Positions 21,870-33,430 of a DNA stretch of 64,000 nucleotides are shown here, one piece after another. How positions within the stretch are numbered: position 1 is the first letter of the stretch; each line of letters starts with the position of its first letter. The position numbers were made by a program, and so were the translations under genes. The stretch covers positions 69,581,407 through 69,645,406 of the forward strand of contig OX638372.1 of the NCBI GenBank assembly GCA_951812925.1, read 5' to 3'. The notes under the pieces are model-generated. The model ran no database searches. It was not told where the DNA came from and saw only the letters and a list, made by a program, of their open reading frames with translations. Source of the DNA: Calliopum simillimum. Lineage: Eukaryota > Arthropoda > Insecta > Diptera > Lauxaniidae.

Positions 21870-22931
21870 ATAACACTGTTCAACGGCAAAAAATTATCTG
21901 AGTTCAGACCATGAAATTATTATTCCTTGCTATTGACATAATAGAACTGCATTTACAAAATTTTTCCATCACGTCTCAATTTTCAGATAAATTGACAAAT
22001 CCAAAATCACGACTTACATCCGCGCCAAAACAAATTAAAAAATTTTTATCCGTCAGAATTTTTTTAGAAAAAAATCAAACGATTAAGAAAATAGCAATAA
22101 TTTCAAATCTGAAAAAAATTTTGAAATCGGTCCTTCAGATTTTTTTGTATGCCCGTTTAATTGAGAAAATGTACTGAAAAAACCGAAAACCAACCATCTC
22201 TAACTACATAAATCTTGCCTAAATCAAAACAAAATTAAAAAAAACTCTTTGCGAGCTTGTGCGTCATTATTTCAACTTCATTTTGATACCAAAAACTTAA
22301 GGATTGGACCATGAATAACCAACTTACTTCCTTTTGAACAAAAAATGTGCATACAGAAAGAGTCATACAAAAGCTATAGAATTTTTGTATCATAACTACA
22401 TACTTGAAAAAAAAAGTACATACTTGTATGACTTCCTGTATGTACATTTTTTGTTCAAAAGGAAATAAGTTGGTTATTCATGGTCTAATCCTTAAGTTTT
22501 TGGTATCAAAATGAAGTTAAAATAATGACCCACAAGCTCAAGAAGAGTTTTTTTAATTTTGTATTGATTTAGGCAAGATTTATGTAATTAAAGATGGTTG
22601 GTTTTTGGTTTTTTCAGCACATTTTCTCAATTAAACGGGCATACATTAAAATCTGCCGGACCGATTTCAAAATTTTTTTCAGATTTGAAATTATTGCTAT
22701 TTTTTAAATCGTTTGACATTTTTTTTTTTAAATTCTGACGGATAAAAATTTTTTAATTTATTTTCGCGCGGATGTAAGTCGTGATTTTGGATTTGTCAAT
22801 TTATCTGAAAATTGAGATGTGATGGAAAAACTTTGCAAATGCAGTTCTATTATGTCAGTAGCAAGGAATAATAATTTTATGGTCTGAACTCAGATAAAAA
22901 CAAAAACCTGAAATTCGTTGAACAGTGTAAT
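21870..22931. repeat. 1.06-kb near-perfect palindrome
   Basis: ATAACACTGTTCAACG at the left faces CGTTGAACAGTGTAAT at the right; each arm is about 500 bases with the turn near 22390-22400. Recognisable paired blocks include GAGTTCAGACCATGAAATTA, AATTGACAAATCCAAAATCA and GACCATGAATAACCAACTTA. The frames in it are antisense mirrors and not genes. TTACAATAACACTGT at the left end is shared with the palindrome at 33431. Confidence 0.85.
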
Positions 22932-24744
22932 CAATTATAAAGTTTTATGAAAGCTATGAATCTTTGAAAAACAGTATTTCTATGAAAACCACGAAAATCG
23001 TCAACTTCTACACCCTGTATTTTAACAACAAATGATATTAGGACAAAATCCTCCCGCATTATTTATGTATGTCACACATTTGTACTACAATACTGCAAAA
23101 TTTGAGCTAAATCGGTCACATCAAAATTTTCAACTGGAACACTTGGCATGTTTTCTTTCATATGTTTTATTATATATATGTTTTTTTTTTCCTTTCTTCA
23201 GTTTACTCCGTCAGCCATAAATTTACTCGCGTGCCTCAAAATATTTACACACATTGATGCGAACTGTGGACTTAGTTTTGTGACCAAACGGTCAGCTGCA
23301 CTGCCGATGGCCTTTGGTAATTTGTTCGGTCATTTCTGATGTACGGCCGGCCGTCTGTTCGCCAATCCAATGAAACTAAGGAAAAATCCTGTTTTATCAC
23401 AGATAAACCCTTCCTGCCAGCATTTATGTTGATTAAGCAGAGCAAATGGTTTTTGAATAAATTTCAATGAGAGGAAAACTTGTTTCCTTCCGACACATGG
23501 AATACTCATTTTGATAGAGATTTAATGTGCACTTTTGCTTAAAATATTTGTGATGTTTTGTAGCTTGCGTGTGGCTAACGTAGGGAAACAGCCGGATTAA
23601 AAGGTTACAATCGCGCGACCTGGCGATGCGAACACAAAACGCGCAGCTTGTGGCGTGTCCGTGCGCGTATTTTAACAAACAGGAGTAAAGTTTTAATAAC
23701 ATTTTCTGAAATCGTTCAGTAAAGAAAAACCATTAATATTCTAGGTAATGTTTTTGAAAAAATTCTTGGTTGTCAAATCCAAAACTACCTTTGTGGAAAT
23801 AGCCTGCTTATTATGTGATAGCCTCGTTTTTGCAATAAGCGTAGTTATGAGTCAACTGTCATTAAAACAACAACTGGTATCCGCTCAGCCGAAGATACCA
23901 ATAACTTTTATTCGTCATACAAGATTTTACTAATAGCGTTTTCTTTTCCCAAAAAAATGTTACACTTTTTCTGTCCAGTGCGTCAAAATTTCATATTCTA
24001 TTCTAAAATTTTTGCCTTTTGAGCAGGCAAAAGTGTAAAATTTTTACACTTTTTTCAATCGACGGGGTGGGAATTTTGAACAAACAGATGATATTGAAAG
24101 TTTTTATTTGGTTTTTGTATTAACAAACATTCAATTTAGAGTATGTATACTATACATTGTATAGTCATTTGGTTGTTTTACCTGAAAAGTTTTGCGGGAT
24201 TTTCGCAAATGAGTTATTTTAAGATTTCGATGTGCTCTTTCAGAATTTCAACTTTGCTACCTCGCAATATTGTAGCTTATAAAATTTTCTATAAAAAATT
24301 ACCTTTCAATTGTTTTCGTACGACTTATAACTCAGGAGATATCCTTATTTAAAATTTGAAACAAATTTGTAAATTGTGCATGCTGCTTATGAGTAGGCAC
24401 AGTGATGTGTTGAGCTTCAAATTACAATAACTCATGAACAGTGAGTCACATGTTTAAAGTAAAGTAAAAATAATTATTTATAGGAAATTACTTGCGCTAC
24501 AAACTGCAAATTGTATTTTTTTCGTATGACCTATAGCTTACTGTAGTTTAGGAGATATTTTTTCAACAAACTTAAAATTTAGAAAAAAACCGTTTTTTCA
24601 AAATAACTCCAAAACGGTTTGCCCTAGAAAAAAAATTGTTCATGCGTTTTGTAGAACGTTCACTTACGCCTTACAGAAATTGGGGGAAACTGAAATAGGG
24701 GGTGTTGTTCCCCCCATACAATTGCTTTATCTTTACAGTTATTA
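22932..24744. other. Low-repeat island and AT-rich DNA
   Basis: 23000-23720 has balanced composition and frames of 62-89 codons without motifs. At about 24420-24455, TTACAATAACTCATGAACAG then TGAGTCACA matches the inner part of the MITE at 31555-31905, so a fragment of that family lies here. No gene supported. Confidence 0.4.
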
Positions 24745-24990
24745 GAGTAGAACGGGGCAATGTCGTGCACTCAACTTTGACATGCTCGTAAAGCCGTACA
24801 TCTCAAGCGAATGCGACGAGTAAGCATCCGATCGAAAGATAATTTCGTTGGTTACATCCATGTGTATCAACATTTGTGTAGCGAAAAATTGTGTTTGTGT
24901 AAGTGAAGAAAAAAAAAAATGTGCACGACATTACCCCCCTCAAAATTTGTTGCGTAATGTCGTGTATTGTTTTCCGAGTATAGTAAAGGT
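24745..24990 (+). mobile_element. GAGTAGAACGGGG-family MITE, truncated copy
   Basis: Left end GAGTAGAACGGGGCAATGTC after TA, then about 180 bases nearly identical to the copy at 4956 including GTGCACGACATTACCCC. After CAAAATTTGTTGCGTAATGT it leaves the family sequence, and no proper right end is present. A full copy begins only about 110 bases after it. Confidence 0.75.
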
Positions 24991-25098
24991 ACCAAAATGT
25001 GTGAGAAATGATAGGTAGTGGTTCTATTAGTTTAGATTTAGCATTATCATGTATTTATTCATTATTATACAAGTGTGAAGTACATAATATGTTGTGTA

Positions 25099-25610
25099 GA
25101 GTAGAACGGGGCAATGTCGTGCACTCAACTTTGACATGCTCGTAAAGCCGTACATCTCAAGCGAATGCAACGAGTAAGCATCCGATCGAAAGATAATTTC
25201 ATTGGTTACATCCATGTGTAACAACATTTGTGCAGCAAGAAATTGTGTTTGTGTAAGTGAATGTGCACGACATTACCCCAATGGTCGTTTTAAAGGTCAA
25301 CTTCGATAACTCGGTGAAGCCCAAAATTTTTTTCGAAAACCAAATCCTTCTTTTCTTTGGCAGGATATTTCGTTTCAGAAAACACTTACCTGATATATTT
25401 TCCCGGAAGGAAAATTATTTTTCTGACCCGATAAAAAAACACTTTTATCGTCCCGAAAGCGTGCGTTTTGAAAAAAAGGTTACTCTGTAGAGACGAACTG
25501 GTGAAAATTGCTAGTATTATATGCATAAGCTCAGTAGCTTACGAACAGTTGGTAAATCATTCTATTCTTTGGGCTAAAACAGCCGTGCACGACATTACCC
25601 CGTTCTTCTC
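25099..25610 (+). mobile_element. GAGTAGAACGGGG-family MITE, copy 3
   Basis: TA-flanked (25097-25098, 25611-25612), 512 bp, same body as the element at 4956 with few differences; the right end reads CCCCGTTCTTCTC and has lost one of the two tandem GCACGACATTACCCC units. The 77-codon frame inside is not conserved as protein. Confidence 0.85.
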
Positions 25611-25612
25611 TA

Positions 25613-26263
25613 CTACAAAACTTTGAGAATGTGTATTTTATTTACATAATACTATACGAATGGAGAGGGGTTAAAATATGGGTGCTTTGCACCCCTACTC
25701 AAAAATACTTAAAATACTCTATTTATGCACTTTCATTATTATAAAATTTGGTACATGAATGTACGTGATATCTTTTCAGCAACATAGGAAAAATTAAAAG
25801 AGGGGTCGCCGGACGCCCCCCCCCCCACACAAAAAACATTTGCAATATTTTACCTTTGCTGTAGCTATTATTATGAAATCTGGTACAATTTTCATAGTAT
25901 GTCGAAAATTTTTTGCGAGAAAATGCGAGGTTTTCAGCCTCATGGGTCATCAGCAAAAAACTACATATTTTCTTAAAACGTTCATCTCTATCCGGTGCGG
26001 AGCAGTGCTCATAGCTTTTCAGTCCAATATACAACAAAAATATAAACTTCGAAATCAGAAAAAATTGCAATTCTGTTTAAATTGTTTGTGGCAACACTAG
26101 GTAATATATACATTAACAATATATATATTTGGAAAGCTTATATATCGAGCCAATTTTTTTGTTTTATTTTTTCTTAATTTTATTTTATCGAAAATGTACC
26201 ACAAAACTTATTGAAGTTGAAGTGCTTTCCGGAACTATAATTTTTAAAATATTATTATAGTAA
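25613..26263. other. No gene; includes a poly-C tract
   Basis: A C-rich run (CGCCCCCCCCCCCCACACA) lies near 25815-25833. Frames of 86 and 115 codons overlap on opposite strands without any motif. Confidence 0.4.
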
Positions 26264-26786
26264 GTTCGGGTAATGTGACATAGGCATTTTTGTTTTTTAA
26301 ATTACACCTAGCTTTCAAAGCATAGCTGCTATCACTTTATGTATTATGTTTTATTGATGTATTGTGCAGTATATTATGATTTTGGAGTTCTTTAGCGTGA
26401 GCCAATCTTAAGCTATTTCAACAAAATTGAAAAAAAGGCAAAAAAAATTTAAAAATAAAATTGGCGGGTAATGTGATATACCATATCCCATATTGCAACA
26501 AATTGCATTTTCGCCAAAAAAATCATCGTGTTATAAAGATACTTTAGTTGTGGAACTTTTACTTCAGGTAAGGAGTGATAAACATTACTAAAATCGCTTT
26601 TACAAAGCTTTAGCTCATTTTTCTGAAAAACTGTGACCTTTATATAAAAATGTTGGACCAACAAATTGTTAATAACGAAAAACGTTTTAGATTTGGGCCA
26701 AAAGACCATCGTGCCAAACATTTTGCATTGCAAGAGGAACATCAAATATTTTCGGTGCCAGAAGTGCACTATATCACTTTACCCGA
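26264..26786. mobile_element. MITE with TTCGGGTAATGTGA ends
   Basis: AGTTCGGGTAATGTGACATA at the left and its inverse (TATATCACTTTACCCGAATT) at the right; an internal copy GCGGGTAATGTGATATACC stands at about 26463. About 520 bp. The 106-codon frame covers the repeat and is not a gene. Target duplication unclear. Same motif as next to the pogo-like relic at 3560. Confidence 0.7.
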
Positions 26787-27070
26787 ATTTCAGTTTTAAA
26801 ACAATCTTTTTATTTTTGCAAATCACACTCCAGCAAATAAAAAATTCAATTGAATTATGGTTAGGTATATTCACCCACTAGCAGAATTTAATATTTCGGC
26901 TATGATATCAATTTTAGTTTAGACTAGATCCTAACATAAGCCACACGCAAATAAAGTTTTTATTCACTGCTAAATCGATTTTACCACACTGAAGCCAGAA
27001 TAAATAAAGATGGGCGCTCAAAAACTGGCAGCACGTTTCTTTTTCAGTTACTGTGGTGTTGTCAGTGCAC

Positions 27071-28490
27071 CGCACAGTGCGTTGAGCCCATACAAAAAAT
27101 AGTCAAAAATAGAAGGAGTGGTTGGATATCGATGAAATTTGGTACTTTAAATAATTAGGAGCTGCTGAGCTCAAAAATGATTTCAGATTTGTTGTAAACT
27201 TTATAGTTGTGCTAAAAACCAGGTGTTTAGGACGATTTTCTTAAGCCACATGTATAACGATTTTTTTATTACTTAATCTTTAAAATATGTGTTTTTTAAT
27301 AAACGTAGTAGAAATAATGTTTTATGTACCTTTGAAACCATTAATGTTAATAAAAACAAAAAAAAATGTTCAACATAAATTTTATATAGGGGAAAGTGGG
27401 AATCGTGGGCCATGGGGAATCGTGAGCCACTTCGTGGGCCACCCGTGTTTTGACAGTTTTCGTATCAATACACATTTGTATGTTGTGTTTATGATGTTTT
27501 GTGCAAAATGGAGGCTGTGAATCAATAAATAAAACAATAAATACATATTTTGTATCAAATTTTCCTATTTCTTTGTTAACGTATCTGATTGATCGTGCAT
27601 AACCCTTCTTCTTCATTTTGTCCATTAAAATAACTTTACTTGTCATTTCAACTAATTCAATAAAGTTTTGCATCATAATTGTTTGATTTTTACTTAATTA
27701 CGGCGGTGGCCCACGATTCCCCACCATTTTTGAAAATCGCAAAAACACTAATTTTTTCAAACCACGAAAAGGCGGAAAAAACAAAAGAATTGGTAGAAAG
27801 TGTAATAGTCAAAAGTCACCTAACTTCATGTAGAATAACATACCATATTACAATTTGCAAAATTTTTTTTTTTTGAAGATATTAAACAAAATAAAAACGT
27901 GGCCCACGATACCCCACCTTCCCCTATCATGTACATTTTTAATTTTAAGCATTTTAAAAAAAAAAAAAAAAAATATTTGTAGGACGAGGTAGGAAAAGTT
28001 ATTTGCAGTTCCTGGTTATATAGAGTCCGTACTAGAAGTCAAAAAAAAAAACGGCACTTATTTTTATAAGATTTGTTTTTATTTTTTCATCGAAATTTGT
28101 CAATTTCTGAAGTTTTTCATTTGGTAATATCATATATTAAAGTCACTACAATATATATCAAATTATATTTTTTCTAAAATTTTTTAATTTTATTTATTTA
28201 CCCAAATATTATTTATAATAAAAAACTTTACTTCGCTTAGTTTAATCAAAACACAAATTTTTGATAATTATTTGTTTAAGAGAACCCAAAATGAGTTGAA
28301 GAAAACATGATTTTTTTTTTTTGAAAAATATCTCAACTTTGAAGTGTCACAGCATAGCCAAAACTGAGTTTTCCCCCTAAATATTTTGGTTTTATTTTAT
28401 TGATACAATTACCTGTCGATTGATACCAATATTGTTAGATTTTGAGTCACAAAAAATTTTGATTTTTGTCTATGGGCCAACGCAGTGTGC
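27071..28490 (-). mobile_element. Family-C element, copy C2, with a nested MITE
   Basis: Ends CGCACAGTGCGTTGAGCCC (27071) and GGGCCAACGCAGTGTGCG (28490), opposite in orientation to C1. The whole body aligns with C1 except for the insert at 27389-27924. Its right side sits inside a Helentron-like element, so it landed after that element. Confidence 0.75.
27389..27924. mobile_element. TA-flanked MITE, GGGGAAAGTGGGAATCG family, nested in C2
   Basis: GGGGAAAGTGGGAATCGTGG at the left; CCACGATACCCCACCTTCCCC at the right with TA outside both. The core is repeated inside: GGGGAATCGTGAGCCAC after the left end and GTGGCCCACGATTCCCCACC at about 27707. C1 and C3 lack this insert at the homologous site, which proves insertion with TA duplication. 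536 bp, non-coding. Confidence 0.85.
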
Positions 28491-28903
28491 GTCGCCTTGG
28501 TTTTGCTCAAAGCTTGTGCTTATTATCCTTATTAACTATGTATATTTTGCTTGCGTTATCGCAAATAATTGTCTTAATATTGCGATTTAAATATATTTTT
28601 TGTATGGGCCCTTGGGCGTGTCCGTTGATCGATTTCGTTTATTTTAAATCCCACGAGCTGACTTTGACAACGGGGGCAGTATACCAAATTTGATCGAACT
28701 GCCATGCTCAGTTTTCCCGTAAAATGCATTTTCATACACAGACAGCCGGTAAACCAAATAGAGGGACATGGCTATATCGACTCAGGAGGTAACGCTGATC
28801 AAAAATATACATATATGCTTTTCTATACCTGCCACGGCTCCTTCTCTGCGTTACAAATGGAAAGACAAAGTAATTATACCTCGGGTGTAGCGTATAAAAA
28901 TAA
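28491..28903 (-). mobile_element. Helentron-like (DINE-1/mini-me type) element, 5' part
   Basis: On the minus strand it reads TTTTTATACGCTACACCC, TTTGTAACGCAGAGAAGGAG, TTTTTGATCAGCGTTACC, then GAGTCGATATAGCCATGTCC, and GGACACGCCC. Each block aligns with the element at 48651. The 3' part was displaced by the C2 insertion. Confidence 0.75.
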
Positions 28904-31554
28904 ATTTCGCTTTATCCTGAAACTATGCCAGAATTCTAGGATAATGCAAAACTCCCATGTGATAGAAAAAACCAAGTTCAGATTCGTAAGTAGGAGGTCT
29001 AAATCTCCTCCAAATCGATATCGATTTTTTAATGTTCCAGGTCTTTAAAAAATTAAAAGAAGAATATCAGTACATACCTAAACTGTGATGTTACGATTAG
29101 TGTGAATGAAATCTACCTTGCCTTACATCAATATTTAGAACCTTGTCTGTGAGGAGAAATATATTTATAAAACATTGATTTTTTTTCTATGGTTTTAAAT
29201 GGAACCTTTCTCCACACACTTATCTGATGCACAATTTCACAAAATTCTTATCCCATGTGGTAAACACGCAAAGATTTTTTTTCTCCAAGAGGATAATTTC
29301 GATTGCTACCACCTTAAAGCAAATACTCGTACATATGTATCTATGTATAGTAACAACAAATGCTTCTGGTGTTAGCTTTGGGCAAAACCACATTCATTAC
29401 TCTTAGCCAGATCCTTTAACAATTTTTTTTTTTTTTTTTTTGCCCACAAACTTTAACAAGAAGTTTGTAAGGGTAAAAATGACTGAAACTTACGCAAATC
29501 ACTCACTCACTCTCACACACATACATAAACAAACACACACACACGCACGGAAAAAGAAGATTCGACCATGCTTTTTAATTGTGCAAACCAACTACTTGTC
29601 TGCTGCATGGTGAATATGGGAATTGGACCCCGAGTATTTGGCTACTTTTGCTGTTGGCTTGAAAAATGGGCTTTGATTAGTCTTTGCATTCGAACGAACG
29701 GCACAAGTGCGGCACAAAGACCACAGACCTGAGCCTTGAGCTGGGTAAATATTTGTGGTTTCAGGCAAGGATGGATAACTGCGACAGCATGTGTTAATAC
29801 AAAAAGGCAAATGGTGATTTCATCGTCTATGCTGCTTTGGGTTGCCAACGGATTTGGATTGCTTTGGCATGGCGTCAAAAGTATACTCGTAAACAAAACT
29901 TTTCAGCTCAACCAACACGGTCTCTGTTACGTTTATCGGGCACCGTCTGGCTGGCTGGCTACCCCTTTAAGATGCCACATAAAACATTGCAGGACGTGTA
30001 AGTTAACGTTTTAAGGATGTGTGTATTGATCCATGAACTCGGGCATAACTTATTGAATTTTCGTCTGCTCGTTCACTTGAGTAGAGTTGGTGACCAAATA
30101 AATTAATTAATTCTGTGCTAATGAATGGGACGGTGATTAACTGCATCTTCTTCTTCTTCTTTTCCATTTTATGTATAAAGGGTTCGTGTTGTATGGTTGT
30201 ATTGGTCAGCCCACAGTATAGATACAGATTATGGTGTTTTTTTTTTAATTTTGTGAAATATTTTTCGGTACCTTTCGAAATTTCGGCTTGTAGAACAATC
30301 CTGTGGTTGTAAACCTCTATATTACTCGTATTGAAATTAACTACGGTTTTACACAATCGTGTATATCTGAAAAAAAAAAAATGTTTTGCTTATTCAATAT
30401 CTCCATATCCCACAAAAAAAGGTCAGTTTGTTTCAAAGCGATATCTTTGAAACTGAAACACTTGTGACAAGAATGAAATACAATTTGCTTGCATTAATGG
30501 TCTTTAAGGTATTATCCGATACAAATACTATCATTATATAAATAGTTTCATGTGAGCATACCATCAATCAATATCATTAATTACTAAAAAAAGTTCTGAT
30601 GGAATTTTTTTCATTGTAAAGTCGCTTTTTATTATTTGCCCTTCAGTTAGACGCTATATATTTACCTGTTACATTTGTAAACTTGGCTCATTGCGGTCGT
30701 AGGCGATGAGTTCTTTAACAAAATTAAATCGGTGTATAAATAACTTAAATTTAAAGTATCTTTATTAGTTGTACGCAAAATATTTAATTTGTGAAAAAAA
30801 ACTTGTTTTATTAAAAAAAAATCTGTTTTTCACACGTCCTGTTAATTCAATGAGCGTATTATTAAAATGTTAATGATAGGTTTTTTTTATACATTACTAT
30901 AAACACAAACCTTTGACCGAACCACAGCATCACTTATGCAACAAGTAGGATGTTAAACTTTCCCCTAATGAATAAAAAATAACCAGATAAAAAGCAAAAT
31001 ATACCCTTAAATCGTTTGCAATTATTTAGATAAAATACCAGTTTTGCTGACCCTGTGACCTGATCATAGGATGCTGGGACTTAAACATACAACTTTATTT
31101 CACATAGATAGCAATAGCGTTAAACAAATTGTTTGACCCGTTGACATCTATTTGAAAAAAGTTTTTCATATGTCGGATTTTACGTAAAGCAGACAGAGAA
31201 GCAAAAAATGTATTTTCTTTTTTTTTTTAATTTGGGTTTAGTTTTTATTTTAAGTGAAGCACTGTTGCTAATTATTTTTTTTTTTTATCAAAATAAAGAC
31301 TTTAGCTTTTTTGGGGCTATTGTTTTTTGAGCAAGTCCTGATTATCTAAAGATATTCAGTACTTATCGTTTGAGTTTGACTTTGTTTCGCTATTATGGAG
31401 CGTTTTTGAAGTTATATCAAACTTTAAGTAAACAGCATATGTGACCGTCCAGTGGAAAAGGAATCGACCTCAAATAAATTGTAATATGTTCAGAACATGT
31501 CTAAGCACAGAATTTCAGCTTAAACTGAAAACTGGTAAAATTGACACTACCCTT
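28904..31554. other. Low-repeat island with microsatellites
   Basis: A T18 run lies near 29424-29442 and a CA/CACT tract at 29495-29550. 29560-30060 has balanced composition with frames of 72-117 codons on both strands and no recognised motif. 30360-31550 is AT-rich. I find no gene, though host intronic or intergenic sequence is likely. Confidence 0.4.
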
Positions 31555-31905
31555 GTTTCTTTTGGCGCTTATATACAATTGTGGAAATTTTTAAATTGCA
31601 ATAACTCATGAACAGTGAGTCGCACAATAAAACTCAGAGGCACTTTTTTATAGAGAATCACGTTCTCTACAAAAACTTTTAATTTTATTTTAAAAAAAAT
31701 TTATCTTTTAGGAGTTATTCTATAAAAACTGGTTAAGCGCCGATAAACGGCAAGAAATCACTTTTTTTTAAATAACTTCTAAATAAATATTTTTTTTTAC
31801 AAAAAATTAAAAAAATTTGTAGAGCATGTGGTTTTCAATGAAAAAGGCCCGTTCATAAGTTATCGCAATTTGAAAATTACCACAATTGTACGCGTCAAAA
31901 GAAAC
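31555..31905. mobile_element. MITE with GTTTCTTTTGRCGC ends
   Basis: GTTTCTTTTGGCGC at 31555 and its inverse at 31892-31905; CAATTGTGGAAATTTTTAAA and TTGCAATAACTCATGAAC pair with the right side. 351 bp, non-coding. It touches the 5' edge of the LINE relic that follows, so it either truncated that relic or inserted at its border. Confidence 0.7.
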
Positions 31906-32425
31906 ATGGCTACTATCTCTTATTTTTTTGCTAATTCTAGATGGTCAAATCTTCAAACTTGCAATCATATAAGATCTATTTGGCCATCATATAGTATAAA
32001 TCGTACTAAGTTTTTAATAGCAATGGAGAAACATAATGTACGGATCTTAATCGGTGCTATTACTGGACATTGTGCCATGGGAATCCATGCATCTCGTTTA
32101 GGTTTCTCAAACATTGGCGACCTTTGTAGAAGTTGTAAAAACCCTGATATGGAAGAAACACTCTTTCATTTCTTTTGTGAATGTTCAGCGCTTGTGCTTA
32201 GACGTAGAAAGAATTTTGGTCATTTCAATTTGGAATCGCTTGACCCACTGTCTGAAGTTTGTCTTAAATCCATATGGAAGTATATGTGTACATCCAAGTG
32301 GTTCTCTTAGACTTTCTCTGCTAAAGCTCTTAGTATCGGGTATACAATGGGCCCTTTCTCGAGGCCTAAGTTTATGATGACAACATGTTCATCTCCCGGA
32401 TCTAACTAACCTAACCTATCTCTTA
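31906..32425 (+). pseudogene. LINE ORF2 C-terminus with RNase H end (R1/I/LOA-like)
   Basis: The frame to TAG at 32308 reads ANSRWSNLQTCNHIRSIWPS, FLIAMEKHNVRILIGAITGH, CAMGIHASRLGFSNIG, LCRSCKNPDMEETLFHFFCE and SALVLRRRKNFG. The LIGxxTGH and C-X2-C...HxxC-X-C blocks are the RNase H end and zinc-knuckle-like tail of I/R1-group LINEs. It ends with CTAACTAACCTAACCTATC, a 3' tail seen in such elements. The 5' part is missing at the MITE. Confidence 0.8.
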
Positions 32426-33430
32426 TTTTTAGCTTTACTACTAAATTTTGTGAGTGAAGATAAGGTACATTTTCCAATGGACGGACATGTATCTTTTTTG
32501 CTATTGACATTGGATAACTATAACATTACTCAATAAACCTTACCTTTACTCTATACTAATAGGATCCTTATTTTCCGAGTTATCATCCATTGAAAAAAAA
32601 AGGTATCTTAACTACTTACAAAGAATTTAATTATAAATTTCCTCCTCATTAACGTTTTTGTATAACGCCAAAAATTTCTCTAGTGAGCCACCTAAAGATC
32701 AGAGACTTTCAAAAAAGTTAATTTTTTCAAACTTTTTTTTCCCAAACTATTAATAGTTACCCAGGGAATAAAATATTTAATTTATTGGGTGCTATTCTTG
32801 ATTCCGTTCGATAACGAAATTTTCGCGGAAAGAAATATCGCTCGATATCAAAATTAATATTCTTGAAGCCGGCGGCATAGGTATATCAAAAAACATGATT
32901 GTGAACACGGAAATAAGGACATCCCTAACGTTTTGACATATGACAAAGGATAGAAAAAAATAGGTGTGACAACAGTGAAAAATTGTGAAAATTTAATAAT
33001 TTTTTGTTACTATTTATATCGATTTCTCTTTGAGTTCTTGAAATGCGCCGACCGATTTAAGATGACTTTACGAAATCCATAGTATGTGTCGTTGTAGTCG
33101 TAATGCAGAATTTCATGATGCCATGGCTTGCCATCTTAAATCGGCCGGCTTTTTTGTCTTAAATGCCAAAATAGCCACTTTTCCTGTTTTTAACCACAAA
33201 TATCTCAAAAACCTGACGTGATGGGCTAATTTGACCTCAGATTCCGCACGAAAAGTTCCTTCAGAAATTACCCTCAGCCAGGGGCGGAGATAAGATAATT
33301 TTCGAATGCATGGATTTTCGATTCTTGCTTATCATGACTAAAGTTCATAAAATAAGTATTATTATATATTATAAAATTTCTTTTGTATCTACACAATGAG
33401 CTGTGTTGAAAGGGGTAGAAATTCCTTACA
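32426..33430. other. No gene; dispersed repeat fragments
   Basis: GGATCCTTATTTTCCGAGTT at about 32564 belongs to the family seen at 8790, 10804 and 11042. ATGACTAAAGTTCATAAAAT at 33337 recurs near 17768. No frame with a motif. Confidence 0.4.

Noticed and set aside
4956..25610. Long terminal repeat retrotransposon formed by the direct MITE copies at 4956, 24745 and 25099
   Set aside because: Each complete copy has its own inverted ends and TA flanks; no gag or pol coding lies between.
26449..26881. 106- and 71-codon frames near 26.5-26.9 kb
   Set aside because: They overlap on opposite strands and cover the inverted ends of a MITE.
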